Shown piece after piece: positions 25,630 to 36,809 of a stretch of 64,000 nt of DNA. Under the pieces are notes generated by a model that ran no database searches, was not told the DNA's origin, and was given only the letters and a program-made list of their open reading frames with translations. Source of the stretch: Hetaerina americana (taxonomy: Eukaryota; Arthropoda; Insecta; Odonata; Calopterygidae); the NCBI GenBank assembly GCA_022747635.1, contig JAKTNV010000003.1, forward strand, positions 94,434,290-94,498,289, given 5' to 3'. The position numbers and the translations under genes are program-made. Every line of letters starts with the position of its first letter. Position 1 is the stretch's first letter.

Positions 25630-27410
25630 CAAATCCGTTAATGCTCGTCTATTCATCCATCCGATGGACTAGGACAGAGACGAAAACATTAGAGAATTGG
25701 AACACGTTCCATCCAACAGAGCACGTATTGAGTACTAGGTCATGTTTTCACTGGAATCCTACTTGAGTGAATTTGCATAGATATGTGCTTGCCCTCGTTC
25801 ATTTATTGCTAATCTAAGGTTCAACACACACTGGAAATTCAAAAGAAAATTTGTCCACGCGGAGCAAATTATGTGTGTTCACTATTTTAGTTGTATAATA
25901 GGACAATTTCAAGGGATCTTATCCATAGTTCGTGGCAGGCATTACTTTTTCACAAATAAAAACCAGAGTAGTTGGACAATTGGCAGTTTTTTATTGTGCT
26001 TTCAATAAAATGTTAACTATCCTCCAGGAGTTCAACTCCTGTCAATGGTTAATTATGATTTCTTCAAACTTCCTAAGCAAATAATATTTTTGCAATTCAT
26101 TAGGTTTGCTCAAAAATAGTTTGTATGACTCCATCCGAAACCAGAATATTTAGAATTTTTATTTTTGAAAACAAAGTTCCATAAGAACTACGTTGAGCCT
26201 GAGTGAATACAAGGAATTTCACACGGTCGAACACATTAGGATATCTACATCTATCGTTACCATGGAATATCCAAAATAAACTTATATTAAGGTTACTATT
26301 AATGTAATTTTTGCACCAAAAACCATAAATATTGCGCCAAAAATAGTCTAATAGTTTTCAAAATACTATTTTTAATTAATTTATGCCCATAAGTGCCAAC
26401 TTTGATGAAATGGATAGGAATAAGAAATCCTATTAAATGTCATCAACTTGACTAACTGTCATTTTACTAGATTAAACTATCGTACTTAACAATATCCCTC
26501 GATCAACATGCGACAAAGTTTTATACGAGTTATTTTATTTAAAGATCTGGGTGCCAGATAACCAACATTCGCTTCCATAAATCCAAAGGAGGGATTTTGA
26601 TATAAAATTTCAAGGCATATTTACCAGTCGATAACAGAAGTAAGATGCCGCAATTTCAGAGAGTAAAAATCATTCGCCTTGATCGGGATGAGCCCAAATC
26701 TCTCAATATCCGGTCAAGTACGAAGTCCACGAGTAGTTGTAAAATATTACGAAAACACACAGGAATAGTTAATACGTTATTAATTTTTACTGTTCTTAAT
26801 CTTTTATGGTATAACTTGTTTCACTCTTGTGTAGTCATTTAAAAATATTTCAACCCTCCATTCCCCCTTACCGTTGCGTGTTACATAACCCAAAAATATC
26901 AAATCAGATAGCAGAATATTTAAAAATCTAAAATAAATATTCCTCTAAACTTTTAAAATAAATTTCTTAAACGCAGTGCAATGGCATCCCTTGTTGTTTA
27001 AACGTGCATAGAGTAAAATTAATATACATGCATTGAGGGAGTTGATACAAATAGGATAAGGACGTAGCTTGTCCGAGAGTTAACAAATATCAATTGATGG
27101 TCTTCGAGGCCAAATAAAAAAATTTCTTGTTAAAATAGTTTAAGTATTTTAAGAAATTAATTTGTCTCTTGTCCAAAAACATATCAAACCAATGCCATAT
27201 CTTCCATTTCAAGCACCTTTAAACCATCATATCAACGAATTTATCACTAAATCTCATTTTAATTGATCCAATGGGTACCTTGTAGAAATTGCGCCAGCCA
27301 TGCCCCGTAAAGGTTGCGAACTTAAATTATTTCTAGGTACAAAATGTTCCCCCATCCCAAAGTTTGATTCCAAAAGAGGAACCCGAGAAATGTAATCCTC
27401 CTTCAAGTCG
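25630..27410. other. AT-rich non-coding stretch
   Basis: Nothing recognised. Confidence 0.4.
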
Positions 27411-27419
27411 ACGGGGAAA

Positions 27420-28115
27420 AAAACAGATTCGTCTTTTCGTACACCAGACAGAGCAAGCGAGCGAGATGGAGAGAGAGAAAAAACAACGCCTGTATCTTTA
27501 AGGTTTTAGGAGAAAGGGCCGGGACCTCCCATTCCTCGTCTACGAAGAGATTTATGGCCTGGATTACGATTTCTCCGTTCGGATGATCGAGAACATTTTA
27601 CGGGAGATGAGGCGATGTAGGGGAAGAAAGGGGGAGACCGTTCGCGTGGGAGAAAGGGGGGGCGCCAAGAGAGGAGTGGCTGCACCGGGGAAGAAGGGCA
27701 AACCCCGGAGCGAATTCTCCCCTCCGCCGGTTCACCACTTCCCCCTTCCCGCCCCCCTTCTCCCCACCATCCCTACGGGCAACCCACGCCGTCCAATACC
27801 CCTCTCTCCCTCGCCAAAAGTCATCCTCACCTCTTTCTCTCTTCCTCTTGCCCCACGATCTCCTCCGCCCCCGAAAAGCGCCCGGCCGCTCCCGCCGTCA
27901 CAGGGCTCCCGTCGTCGAGACGGGCTGAGCCTTCGGGGCGAGCGCAAGGCGGCTATTTTATGCTTGCCCACTCGATCCCTCCGGCCACTCATCTCCCCTA
28001 CCCTCGCCCCCCTCCCCCTAGCCAAGCCCTTTGACCACTCACTTCGCTCCCGCACGTCCCTGAAACTTCCACCGCCGCCCTTTTCAGTTCATCCCCCACG
28101 ATTATCCAACCGAAG
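27420..28115. other. GC island, GA-rich then CT-rich
   Basis: A GAGAGAGA tract near 27468-27478 and the word TTTATGGCC (about 27551) precede a GA-rich block (27600-27690) and a CT-rich block (27720-28085). A more GC-balanced, CpG-rich centre lies at about 27880-27960. The 178-codon plus-strand frame is proline- and serine-rich low-complexity and is mirrored on the minus strand. It is not called a gene. Confidence 0.55.
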
Positions 28116-28119
28116 GTAA

Positions 28120-30590
28120 TATTGCCACGTAATCGTGACCGATTTAACAACTGATTTTGTAGATGCACACATTTAGAATCTCAGTTTAGACCTGTGAGTT
28201 TTAACGGGGGAAGCATGAGCACCGTAGACGAGCGTGTGCTATATTACCAGCCCGTGTACTTGCTCCCTCACGATTAGTGGTCAGAGGCTACGAGAACATA
28301 TTTCGGGAGCCAAAGATTCCCCGGGTTGTGTAATGTTTGATAGACAGAGGAATTAAATACACCCTAATGAAGTTTAGTCATATTTAAGCACTGTAAAAGG
28401 GTTAATGATAGTGAAATGAAAGATAATAAGACAAGACGAAAAATAAATGATTGGAATACTGCACCGATATACGTTGACATTCGATAAACAAATTTAAGGA
28501 AAACTACGAACTTAAACAAGGAAACAGAACTACCTGGTGAAACGGAATTAAGTTCCCATAAATTTAAATATGATCCCAAGAACAAGTGAAAAAATGAAAA
28601 AATAATTTACATCGTCTGTTTCTAGTAGCTTTCGATCGTATTTTTTGTTCAAACATCTTGGGTACATACATAGTGAAATGTGTATATTTTCCAATAACAA
28701 TCTTTCACCTCACACCAGTCAATTAGCCTTATTTTCAGATTACTATTGTAGATATGCGTGTACCTTCGAAAGGCAGCATGAAATTGGCAAAAATCTATTG
28801 TGTGGATGATATATAGGTTATTGTTTACATTATTTCCATGTTCATTGGAGTATAGTTAACATTATAAGGACAAAATCTTTAGAAATACATGTTTTTGGGA
28901 TCCCATTACGCGAATTTTTCTAAAACAGTACTCCCTCTGGAAATTAATTACATACCATTCCCTCTACTTTTCATTTCGCTTCTCTAACGTTATCCTAAAA
29001 TATCTTACGTCCATTTACTTTTTTATATCTCCGTGATATTCCACTGACTCGCGCCTTGCCCCTAGATTTTTTAATGTAAGTACTCCTTTATCTCAAGTCC
29101 TACTATCTGCGTCCTTTTTTCTCTATTTCATCTTTCTCCCTCCCAGCAGATCCCCCTCCGAACGTTTCTCCCTTCAACCTTAGCTGCGCGACTTTTGTCT
29201 GAAGTGTCTAATGTCATGGGATGTTTTTCTCACCATTCACCCTGCAGGGAAGACAGTATTTTTTTCCCTTCCCATTCATCCTTCAAGTAAACCATAATGG
29301 TACTGAGAAATGCCTTAAGGTTATGAGAATGCAGCTTCGTTTTGAAGATGAAACCAGGCATCTCGACAGGGAAAGCTGGAATGGGTTTCATTATTGGGAA
29401 AATGACATGCGAGCGATCTCATTTGGCATCAGAGTTTTAGTAAAGAGGCAGGGAAATCAGCACTGATACGGTTGCTTAGTGTTAATTTAAATTAGAGTAA
29501 CCATGACATTTGATATAGTTAATTGATAAACGCATACGCATCGTAGCTGTGATGTTAAGTAATGAATAAAGAATCATAAAAAACACTGGAAAAACAAGAG
29601 AAAAAATTGCTTTTTCACTGACAATTATGAACAAGGATACGTAGAAAATTAAATTTCTGAATTCACAAATGTCTTAAGAAAATATTTAATCACACTTTCA
29701 ACCTAAAAGATTTTACTTAACTTTCGTGTAAGTGCAAAACCAAGATCGTTGACAGCGATTAGCGAAGTTCAAAAAATGTTGTCACACTCTCCATCTTTTG
29801 GACTTAATGAGAATTCATTATCTTCGTATTCTCAAAACGGTTTCTACTTTTTGACAGCATGTTGGCCTTACGAAGCAGTCAGCTTACCAATTTAAATACG
29901 TCATTTTCTCTTATATAATGCTATCTCCCTGCCAGTATGGCAGTAAAAATATTACGCAAAATTAAAGGTACAATGGTAGAGTTCAAAATAAACTTTCGTG
30001 AAATCTCGGAGAAAGACTAAACGAAGAGAATCACGAATGACAGAATAAAGAGATGGCTCACAAATGAGTACGAAATACAAATAAAAACGAGTTGGGTGTG
30101 AACCTAGAGGCGATATTAAATGTCTCTTATCACTGACGCAACTTTTATCCATTCAGTAAAACCCCGATTGGTAGAAAGGTTGGGAGTACACACCTCGGAA
30201 TAGGTATCAAATAAGAACGCTCAAATAAATATCTTACCAAAGATACGTAAGAACGTAAGAAAATTTCAAAATATAATAAGAAACATAAGTACCATTAAAA
30301 AATCAGGTTTATTGAATGAAATCTAGCTATCGAACTCTGAAATGCCTACCGGTCGAACTTTTTGCCAATCTCCTTACCAGCTGAGCACTTTGTACTCTCT
30401 TAACCAAACCACTTGCTGAGGTGAAACTTGGTTACTTCATATGGAGGCCATTGCCCATTATTTTTCTTAACAATTTGTCGTAGAAAGGAAAAATCGCACC
30501 TTAGTTAATGGTTCAGCAAATAATTTCACATGTCGTAGGTTTCTCCAGTGAAAATCTCCGAAGATGGGTCTTTCTAAGGTAAGCGAAAAA
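28120..30590. other. AT-rich non-coding stretch
   Basis: No gene recognised. There is a small CT-rich patch at about 29105-29180. Open frames are under 85 codons and have no family features. Confidence 0.4.
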
Positions 30591-30599
30591 TTGTTTCTG

Positions 30600-30880
30600 T
30601 GAGAAAAACTTGAAATGAACAAGGAAAAAAGGAACGAAAGATGCAGGAGGGGTGGAAATATCGTTTATGGGGAGAAGAGGGACTGATGAGCTTAATAGCA
30701 GGGGGCGGATAGGAGCTTAAATGGGAGACGTGCGTTGGGATGTGGCGGAGAGATGTCCCCGGGAGGTGGAGGGGAATTTAGCCCGGAAGGAATTCACAAG
30801 GAGAGCTAAATATTCTTCAAAGTTACTTCCCGGGTCAATTAGTGTAATGACATCCGTGAGCATGAATCAATTATTCAATT
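30600..30880 (+). other. Purine-rich island with AT-rich core
   Basis: GA-rich from about 30625 to 30790, followed by an AT-rich core at 30835-30873 that matches 60844-60882 at 28 of 39 positions, with 20 of the first 24 identical. The second copy also follows a GA-rich island in the same orientation. Confidence 0.5.
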
Positions 30881-30889
30881 CAAGTATTA

Positions 30890-32075
30890 ATAAATGCAAG
30901 TAGGTAGAAACAGGAGCTGAAAGCTCAATAAATTTTAATTTTTGAGATAAAATGTTAACTGATTCTCAAATGAAAGAGCCTTCTTCATTTACGAGAAGTC
31001 TTCGTCATCAGTAATGCAACACTCGTATTTTTAATAAATCCGAAATTAAAAGACTTTCCGCTCCCGAGAGTTCCACTTCCACCTCTCTGCGATAGAGGGT
31101 AGACATCCAGTTGTTTTATTTGAACTACAGGTTATTATTTTTAAACAAATGCATGCCACTAGTATTTTTAATTAGATTTAAACAATTTTTCGATGACTGA
31201 AGTGAATGAGAATTATGTCAATACTAATTGTTGTAACTTTTCTGAAATGAAAAAATTAGTTCGAAATTTCGATTAGATTCGACGTTAGTTTTTAAAATAG
31301 AAATAAATACAGAGTTTCAGAGAATGAAAAAAAATTGTGTAATGTAGTAACCCTTGTCTGCCTAACTTGGCTCATGCACTAAATAATAATACTTTACCTT
31401 TCAAAATATCCCGAGTATGACTTATGTTTGCGATGTGATCAATGTTTATGGTTAACGATGCTTATAATTTCCAAACGTAATCAACTCCATCTATTCCAAA
31501 GAAAATGTTTAACTGTTCGACCCGTTTAGCCCTTTAAAGGCTAAGAATTATCACAAATTCAACGACTCCAATAAATCCCGGAGGAATGTAACTAAGCGAT
31601 AATATTAACAATGAGACGGAGGAAGGCTGAAAGGAGGGGGAGGGGCTAGGGAAGAGGAATTGGTATGGACTGCCTTCCCTTGTTTTGTCTAGGGCGAATG
31701 TTCCGGGCGGGAAGGCAACAACAGGGTGCGTAGTGAGACATTTCGGAGAGGGGAAGTGGAAATGGAAGAGGCTTTTACCAACGAGTAAAATTCCTAAGTC
31801 GAAGAATTTCAAATGGTCTCAGCGGGTTCAGTTGAAACCCCTCACTCATAAGGTCTACTCCTCGGTGTTCTTCGGATTGGAGGTTTTTGTTGGTTTGCAT
31901 GCTTGAATAGGAGAGAATGAGCTTCGATGCTGGTAGGATTATTGTATCGCAGTCAATATATTGTAGTGCATGAATCAAAGGGAGTTTCAGATTCTCCAAC
32001 TTATCTTTCGTATTTTCTCTGAGGGGGGTAGTTAAAAAACATCAGTAGAAAAGAATATCGACTATAATTACGATT
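30890..32075. other. AT-rich stretch with a small GA island
   Basis: A purine-rich patch lies at about 31610-31770. The rest shows nothing recognisable. Confidence 0.4.
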
Positions 32076-32077
32076 TC

Positions 32078-32321
32078 CATGTTTGTGTGCTTTGAGAAGG
32101 CATTCGACCGTGTAGTGGGCAAAGTCAATAGCATTATTGTGGAATATGGGAGTGGATTGGAGGAATAGACGACTATTTCGAAAATGAAACATGAATCAGA
32201 CGGCACAGGTAAGGCAGCAGAGACAGAACCGGGATATACCGTAATTGGCGAGGGATTAAGACAGCATTTTCCCTTGCCTTCGGATTTTTTCAACAAAAAT
32301 GCTGAGAAAATATTAATTAAT
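32078..32321 (+). pseudogene. LINE reverse transcriptase relic
   Basis: Read in frame from 32082, this short stretch gives CFEKAFDRV, a stop, and later GEGLRQHFPLPSDFFNKNAE. These align with EKAFDRV and GRGVRQGCPLSPLLFNAYVE of the better preserved LINE at 36.8-38.7 kb, in the same order and at a similar spacing. EKAFDRV is the reverse transcriptase motif that carries a catalytic Asp. The (R)QG.PLSP..FN motif is the following conserved block, here with QG changed to QH. One in-frame stop and the missing flanks show it is a fossil. The LINE clade is not assigned. Confidence 0.7.
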
Positions 32322-32329
32322 ATTTAATT

Positions 32330-33240
32330 ATTACAGGAACTAGTTAGGTTACCTTTATTAGTAGATGTAGGGGAGGCGACCAACAGCTGAGGTGTTTTGG
32401 ATCGAGTATCTAGAGGTACCGCAATCTACTGTATGGCAAAATCCTTCGTTCTTTGTCTATTTCCTAGATTGGCAACATACTCTGAGGCTAACCCTACAGA
32501 TTTATATTCCGTCTAGATCATGGCTATGTTGTCATGAATAATATTTGTATTGGATGAATTTAGCAATTCAGCAACATTCTTTGTTATATTTGTCTCTGCT
32601 ACTCTTGCTCTCACTCCTATTTATCTATATTTAAAAAATAATTCACCTCAAACATATTCTACAATAATAAAAATCTACAACGCTCTAAATACAAGGCAAT
32701 AAAAAGCTACTTTAACTGGAATTCGTTAAACTACTACACTTGCAGATTAACGAAAATCCATGATTTATAAAAGGAATGATAAAAAGCGATGAACATTAAG
32801 CACTTAACATTCGGCATTTTGAAGTGGAAAACCATCAATACGACCGTCCGGGTTAGCGTACCATTTTTCATTCTTGATTCATTGCGCAACCAGTATAATG
32901 GCACTTGTAGGCTGAATGGTTATGGCACTTTATGCGCAATGTGCTCCCTCAGGAAAATAACAAACTTTTTCCGCATTTCATTAATTAAAGCCGTTTTTCA
33001 ACCCGAACAGAATCACTTATTTATCGATGCACTTCGTATTTTGACCTAAACGAATCGTCACTCATATAAAATGATCAGCCACAAAATACTACGTGAAAAT
33101 TTTGCAATTTCAAACAATTCATTTCAACCGTAATTTTAAAACCAATAGAATCCCTAATATCATGCCCATTTACATTTTTTCATGGAATTTACTGAGCATA
33201 AAACACAATGAATTCCTATTCGGAGGGAAAAATGGCCAAA
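32330..33240. other. AT-rich spacer before the full-length mariner
   Basis: Nothing recognised. Confidence 0.4.
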
Positions 33241-33242
33241 TA

Positions 33243-33268
33243 CGAGGTCTGTTCAAAAAGTATCACGA
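33243..33268 (+). repeat. Left terminal inverted repeat of the mariner
   Basis: Begins CGAGGTCTGTT and continues into CAAAAAGTATCACGA, which is repeated in inverted form at the right end (34523-34543). These ends are where the transposase would bind and cut. Confidence 0.85.
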
Positions 33269-33447
33269 ATTTTGAATTTCCGCGGGTTACATATATTTAA
33301 TTTTCGATTTTTTGTGGCGTTTTGTTGATACTTATTTCTCTCACTTATGCCGAAAGGTTCGGCTATTTTTAATTTTCAGTTAATCGTTGACAGCTGTTTT
33401 GCTTGGACGTGTTTTGGCTTGTCTTCAATTTTTGCCTATTCCAAAAA

Positions 33448-34470
33448 ATGGATCAAAGAATCTGTATCAAATCTTGTGCGGAAAACGAAATTAAGTGCGC
33501 GGACGCATTCCGAATGTTGAGTGTGGCATATAGAAGCTATCTTGAACCTAAGCAACGTTTATCGGTGCTACAAAATGTTCTCAGAGGGCCGAGAAGATGT
33601 GAACGACGAAGACCGTGCAGGATGCCCGAGCACGTCAACGACAGACGAAAACATAGATGAAGTGAAGAAAATAGTATTGGTCAATCGTCGAATCACGGTC
33701 AGAGAAGTTGCTGAGGACCTAAAAAAAAAGCGATTGGCTCGTGCCATTCGATTTTTACCAATAATTTGGTCATGACACGCTTCGCCGCGTAATTCGTACC
33801 AAAATGGCTCAATTTCGACCAAAAACAGCAACGCATGAACATTGTTAATGACTCTGTCCGCGACGACCCAAATATTATCCAGAGGGTCAAAACCGGTGAT
33901 GAATCATGGGTTTATGGTTATGACGTGGAAACTAAAGCTCAATCGTCCCAATGGAAGCTGCAGCACGACCCAAGACCGAAAAAAGCACGCTAAGTTTGGT
34001 CGAATGTGAAAGGTTTGCTTACAGTTTTCTTCGATTGAAGGGGACATCTCCTCATGAGTTCCCGCCAAAGGGTAGAACGGTAAATAAGGAATATTACCTG
34101 CAAGTTATGCGCAATTTGCGCGAAGCAATCCGCCACAAACGCCCGGATTTGTGGAAGAACAAATATTGGCTTTTGCACCATGACAACGCCCCTGCTCAAA
34201 CATCGTTACTTGAGCGCGAACTTTTGGCCAAAAACAACACGCTAATGATGCCGCAGCCACCCTATTCCCCAGATCTGGCCCCCAGTGACATTCTTTTGTT
34301 CCCGAAACTGAAGAGGACCATGAAAGGACGACACTACGATACGATTGACGAGATAAAAACTGCATCGAAGAAGGAGCTGAACAAGATCACAAAAAATTAT
34401 TTTTTGATGTGCTTCGAGGATTTGAAAAAACGTTGGCACAAGTGTATAATATCTAATGGGGATTACTTTT
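33448..34470 (+). pseudogene. Mariner (DD34D) transposase pseudogene
   Basis: This would encode the transposase of the surrounding element. It starts MDQRICIKSCAENEI at 33448. After a frameshift near 33520 the helix-turn-helix region continues (YKMFSEGREDVNDEDRAG, then TTDENIDEVKKIV), and after a further frameshift near 33725 comes the catalytic domain. The first catalytic Asp is in TGDESW (GAT at 33898-33900) and is followed by an in-frame stop at about 33991. A shift into another frame then gives HEFPPKGRTVNKEYY, HHDNAPAQT (second Asp, codon 34182-34184) and YSPDLAPSDILLFPKLK (third Asp). Exactly 34 residues separate the second and third Asp, the mariner signature. The stop follows SNGDYF. 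At least three frameshifts plus a stop make it non-functional. Confidence 0.93.
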
Positions 34471-34545
34471 AAGGGGACAAAATAGGAATTCATGAATAAA
34501 TAAATAATTAAAAAAACAAAGGTCGTGATACTTTTTGGCCGAGTA

Positions 34546-36045
34546 TTTTGTAAAGGTCACCAACCCAATTAAAAGAAAATCACCACCGCGTTTCCGTATC
34601 TGTTTATAGAACGAAACTCTCCTTACTTTCTCGCCCCAAAGCACACAAAAATGACAAAGCTACCTCAGAATTAAAATCTATCTTTTCAGTGAGTCGACAG
34701 CTCAAGTGAACACTTGATAAAAGGCTCGTCAAGGGTATTTTTTCTACGATTCTGGACTCGATATTTCTCCAGAGGGCTCCGAATTCGAATGTCTAGTTTG
34801 GCCCTTCCGCCTCTTACGAGTGACTACGAGTATTTCTCGAGGCTTTTTAATTCACTTCATTCAGTCGGTTGAGTTTGAATTGGCCCTTACACTTTGATGC
34901 ATCCTGGTAAACGAAAAGTACTGGGCAATTCAAGCTGAACCGAGAATAACCAGACCCAGAAAATGTACAATTACCTCCAAGGTCTGCACCACAGGCAGGC
35001 CCAAGCCCAGACCCTCCCACGCATACCGCCGTGACCCTCCTAATCGTCGCCTCATCACGCTAGCTGGGTTGCTCTTCGCCATTTGTAATCACCAATTCTC
35101 GATCATGATCTCTTGAGCAATGAAAATTCGAATACCACCTGGTTGGCTCTTGGAATCAACTATTTGATGACCAATTATATATCTGGCTTACGAACTCCAA
35201 GAAGGAATTCATCAAGTTATAGTGAGTATTTAGTTAAAAAGGTTCCCAAGTCTTTTTTCTTTTCCTCAGAGTTTTCTTTCTTTTGCGGGACAAAGTATAT
35301 TAAATTATCTCGGAAACATCGCGCTCTACAGTTGCCTTGGTAGGTATTTCAGCGAACAGCGGTGATTTAAGCGAACATTGTATCAAGGATTTTTTTATTA
35401 TGAAATAAAAACGATCAATTCCTACACCCTGTTATGTGAGAAATAATCTGGAAGACATTCTGCTTTGCTCAAAACCCAAAGACAGTGCTTATCATTCACC
35501 CGATATGTTGAGATAAAATACGGTTCTCACGTAGAACGGTATGGAAAGTATTGATCTGGGAATTGATAGGGGAAGGCACAGCTCCAGAGTATATGAATAC
35601 ATTTATTAACTTTTTCATCTATTTATATCATGAAAAATGCAATGCCTCCTTCTGCGTTTCCTCAAAGTGAAAATAAAAGATCATGTTCAAAATCTGGGGC
35701 GTGAGAAAAATATCAGACGCGAAAATTCTTATAAATTCACGAGAGAGGGGACTATAGTGTTCATTTGAACATCTTGCTTTATCATATATAACCGTTCCGT
35801 GAAAAAAGTATAATTAGCTTGACAATATAATACTATATTAACACTTGCTCAATTTCGAGAAGATGACTATAGGTCATGGAATCTATGTATTACGAAACTT
35901 AGCCACGCGTACAGTGAATTAACCGTACCATTTTTTATAAATATGTCCTTCATCCCGAATAGCATTTGAATATTTTCAGGAGAAGCGCGACAGAGCGGGA
36001 GGTAATTCACCACTACCATACCTATCGAAATAGACGTCCTGCGCC
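34546..36045. other. Non-coding stretch right of the mariner
   Basis: No gene recognised. About 34700-35100 is moderately GC-rich and looks non-repetitive. The rest is AT-rich. Confidence 0.4.
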
Positions 36046-36051
36046 CTCTTT

Positions 36052-36200
36052 GGAAGAGAAGGAAGGAAAATCCTTGAGTTCCTTCCTTCTCTTCCTTGAG
36101 AAAAGCGGCTTTTACCACCGAAAATTCCAAAACGCGTGATTTTCTTTTCTTTGTTGTGTGTTTCTGTGTTTTTGCCTTTGTTCACTTGTGCTAACTACCA
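36052..36200 (-). repeat. Hairpin-bearing dispersed repeat, copy A
   Basis: The segment 36081-36200 aligns with 56903-57004 in the same orientation with small gaps. Read on the minus strand, both copies contain GGTGGTAAAAG, a 3- or 4-nt loop, CTTTT, and then AAGGAAGAGAAGG. The loop and adjacent bases differ between copies while the AAAAG/CTTTT stem is kept. In this copy, 36052-36066 and 36081-36095 are also a perfect 15-bp inverted repeat (GGAAGAGAAGGAAGG and its complement). Probably a retroelement end; the family is not identified. Confidence 0.65.
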
Positions 36201-36210
36201 TAAACACAGT

Positions 36211-36311
36211 AATCAACCCGAAGGTCGGTTTGGTAGGTGATGATAGAATTCACCCAGTACTAAGCCCGACAGCGTGTGAAATTCACACATCAGGGTAGGG
36301 GGGCCAGTCCC
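36211..36311 (-). repeat. SINE-like repeat, copy 2 (5' truncated)
   Basis: The reverse complement matches the body of the repeat at 3440-3530 at about 90% identity by eye, including CCCTACCCTGATGTGTGAA and GGGCTTAGTACTGGGTGA. The tRNA-like head is missing: the copy begins at GGACTGG, directly beside a (TA)n tract. This supports 5' truncation, or birth inside the microsatellite. Confidence 0.7.

Positions 36312-36314
<3 letters not shown>

Positions 36315-36360
<46 letters not shown>
36315..36360. repeat. (TA)n microsatellite
   Basis: An uninterrupted TA dinucleotide run abutting the truncated SINE copy on its left and a structured retroelement fragment on its right. Confidence 0.95.
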
Positions 36361-36363
<3 letters not shown>

Positions 36364-36456
36364 ACAGATGTAGATTTTTATAATATAGAGACACAAAGAA
36401 AGGACACTCACAATTTGTTATTTTACGTTTCGACAGCACGGCTGTCGTCTTCAGAA
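36361..36456 (-). repeat. Structured retroelement fragment with CTGAAGA hairpin
   Basis: A short non-TA segment between two (TA)n tracts. Read on the minus strand, 36427-36454 is CTGAAGA, one base (C), a perfect 6-bp stem GACAGC/GCTGTC around CGT, then GAAAC. The same order of CTGAWGA, one base, stem, GAAAC or GAAAAC is seen at 51727-51753 and 57241-57266. It recalls the conserved core of hammerhead ribozymes and the terminal regions of Penelope-like retroelements. The one extra base after CTGAAGA departs from the canonical hammerhead, so I do not call a ribozyme. Confidence 0.5.
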
Positions 36457-36464
36457 TCTATATA

Positions 36465-36508
<44 letters not shown>

Positions 36509-36593
36509 TTATATATATTATATATATTATATATATTATATATATATAATATATATATTATATATATTATATATATATATATTATATATATAT
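36457..36593. repeat. (TA)n-rich microsatellite, imperfect
   Basis: Almost pure TA with interspersed TTA/TAA interruptions (AATATATATTATATA-type units), ending at the LINE 3'-end duplicate. Confidence 0.95.
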
Positions 36594-36597
36594 TTTT

Positions 36598-36745
36598 TTA
36601 AGGTTATCTACCGGTTAAGGTAGATTTTTTTTTGATGGACAAAACTACCAAACAAACATTTTATTACTCCTAAAAAACACAAAATACATCATCCTACTCT
36701 ATATCAGGTCCCTCTTCATCTCTGAGTACTTTCTTCCTCCCTTCA
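36598..36745 (-). repeat. Second tandem copy of the LINE 3' end
   Basis: This segment repeats the 3' terminal part of the LINE that follows (about 36808-36940). Both contain the hairpin ATCTACC-loop-GGTAG(A/G)T, a run of T, GATGGAC, and TCAGGTCCCTCTTCATCTCT followed by GAGTACTT. Read on the minus strand, each copy ends with the hairpin and then a (TA)n tail. The duplicate encodes only the last residues of the open frame (GGRKYSEMKRDL). Confidence 0.8.
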
Positions 36746-36756
36746 TATATATAAAA

Positions 36757-36807
<51 letters not shown>
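36745..36807. repeat. (TA)n microsatellite at LINE 3' end
   Basis: A TA run with a short AAAAATAAA interruption, lying exactly between the two copies of the LINE 3' end. Its position suggests it is the LINE's own repetitive tail. Confidence 0.9.

Positions 36808-36809
<2 letters not shown>

Larger units (their letters stand above)
33243..34543 (+). mobile_element. Full-length but defective mariner element
   Basis: A 1301-bp mariner-family DNA transposon flanked on both sides by TA (33241-33242 and 34544-34545), the expected target-site duplication. The terminal inverted repeats share the 15-bp word CAAAAAGTATCACGA (33254-33268) and its complement (34523-34537). The outer 8 to 11 bases are more diverged. 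Length, TA target, inverted ends and the DD34D transposase all agree with mariner. The gene inside is broken, so the copy is dead on its own, though its ends might still be used by a related transposase. Confidence 0.93.

Noticed and set aside
27583..28119. 178-codon plus-strand open frame
   Set aside because: Proline- and serine-rich low-complexity, mirrored by a minus-strand frame; explained by base composition.
36427..36454. A canonical hammerhead ribozyme call
   Set aside because: The core words fit, but there is an extra base between CTGAAGA and the stem, and no cleavage-site strand was found. Kept only as a structured motif.
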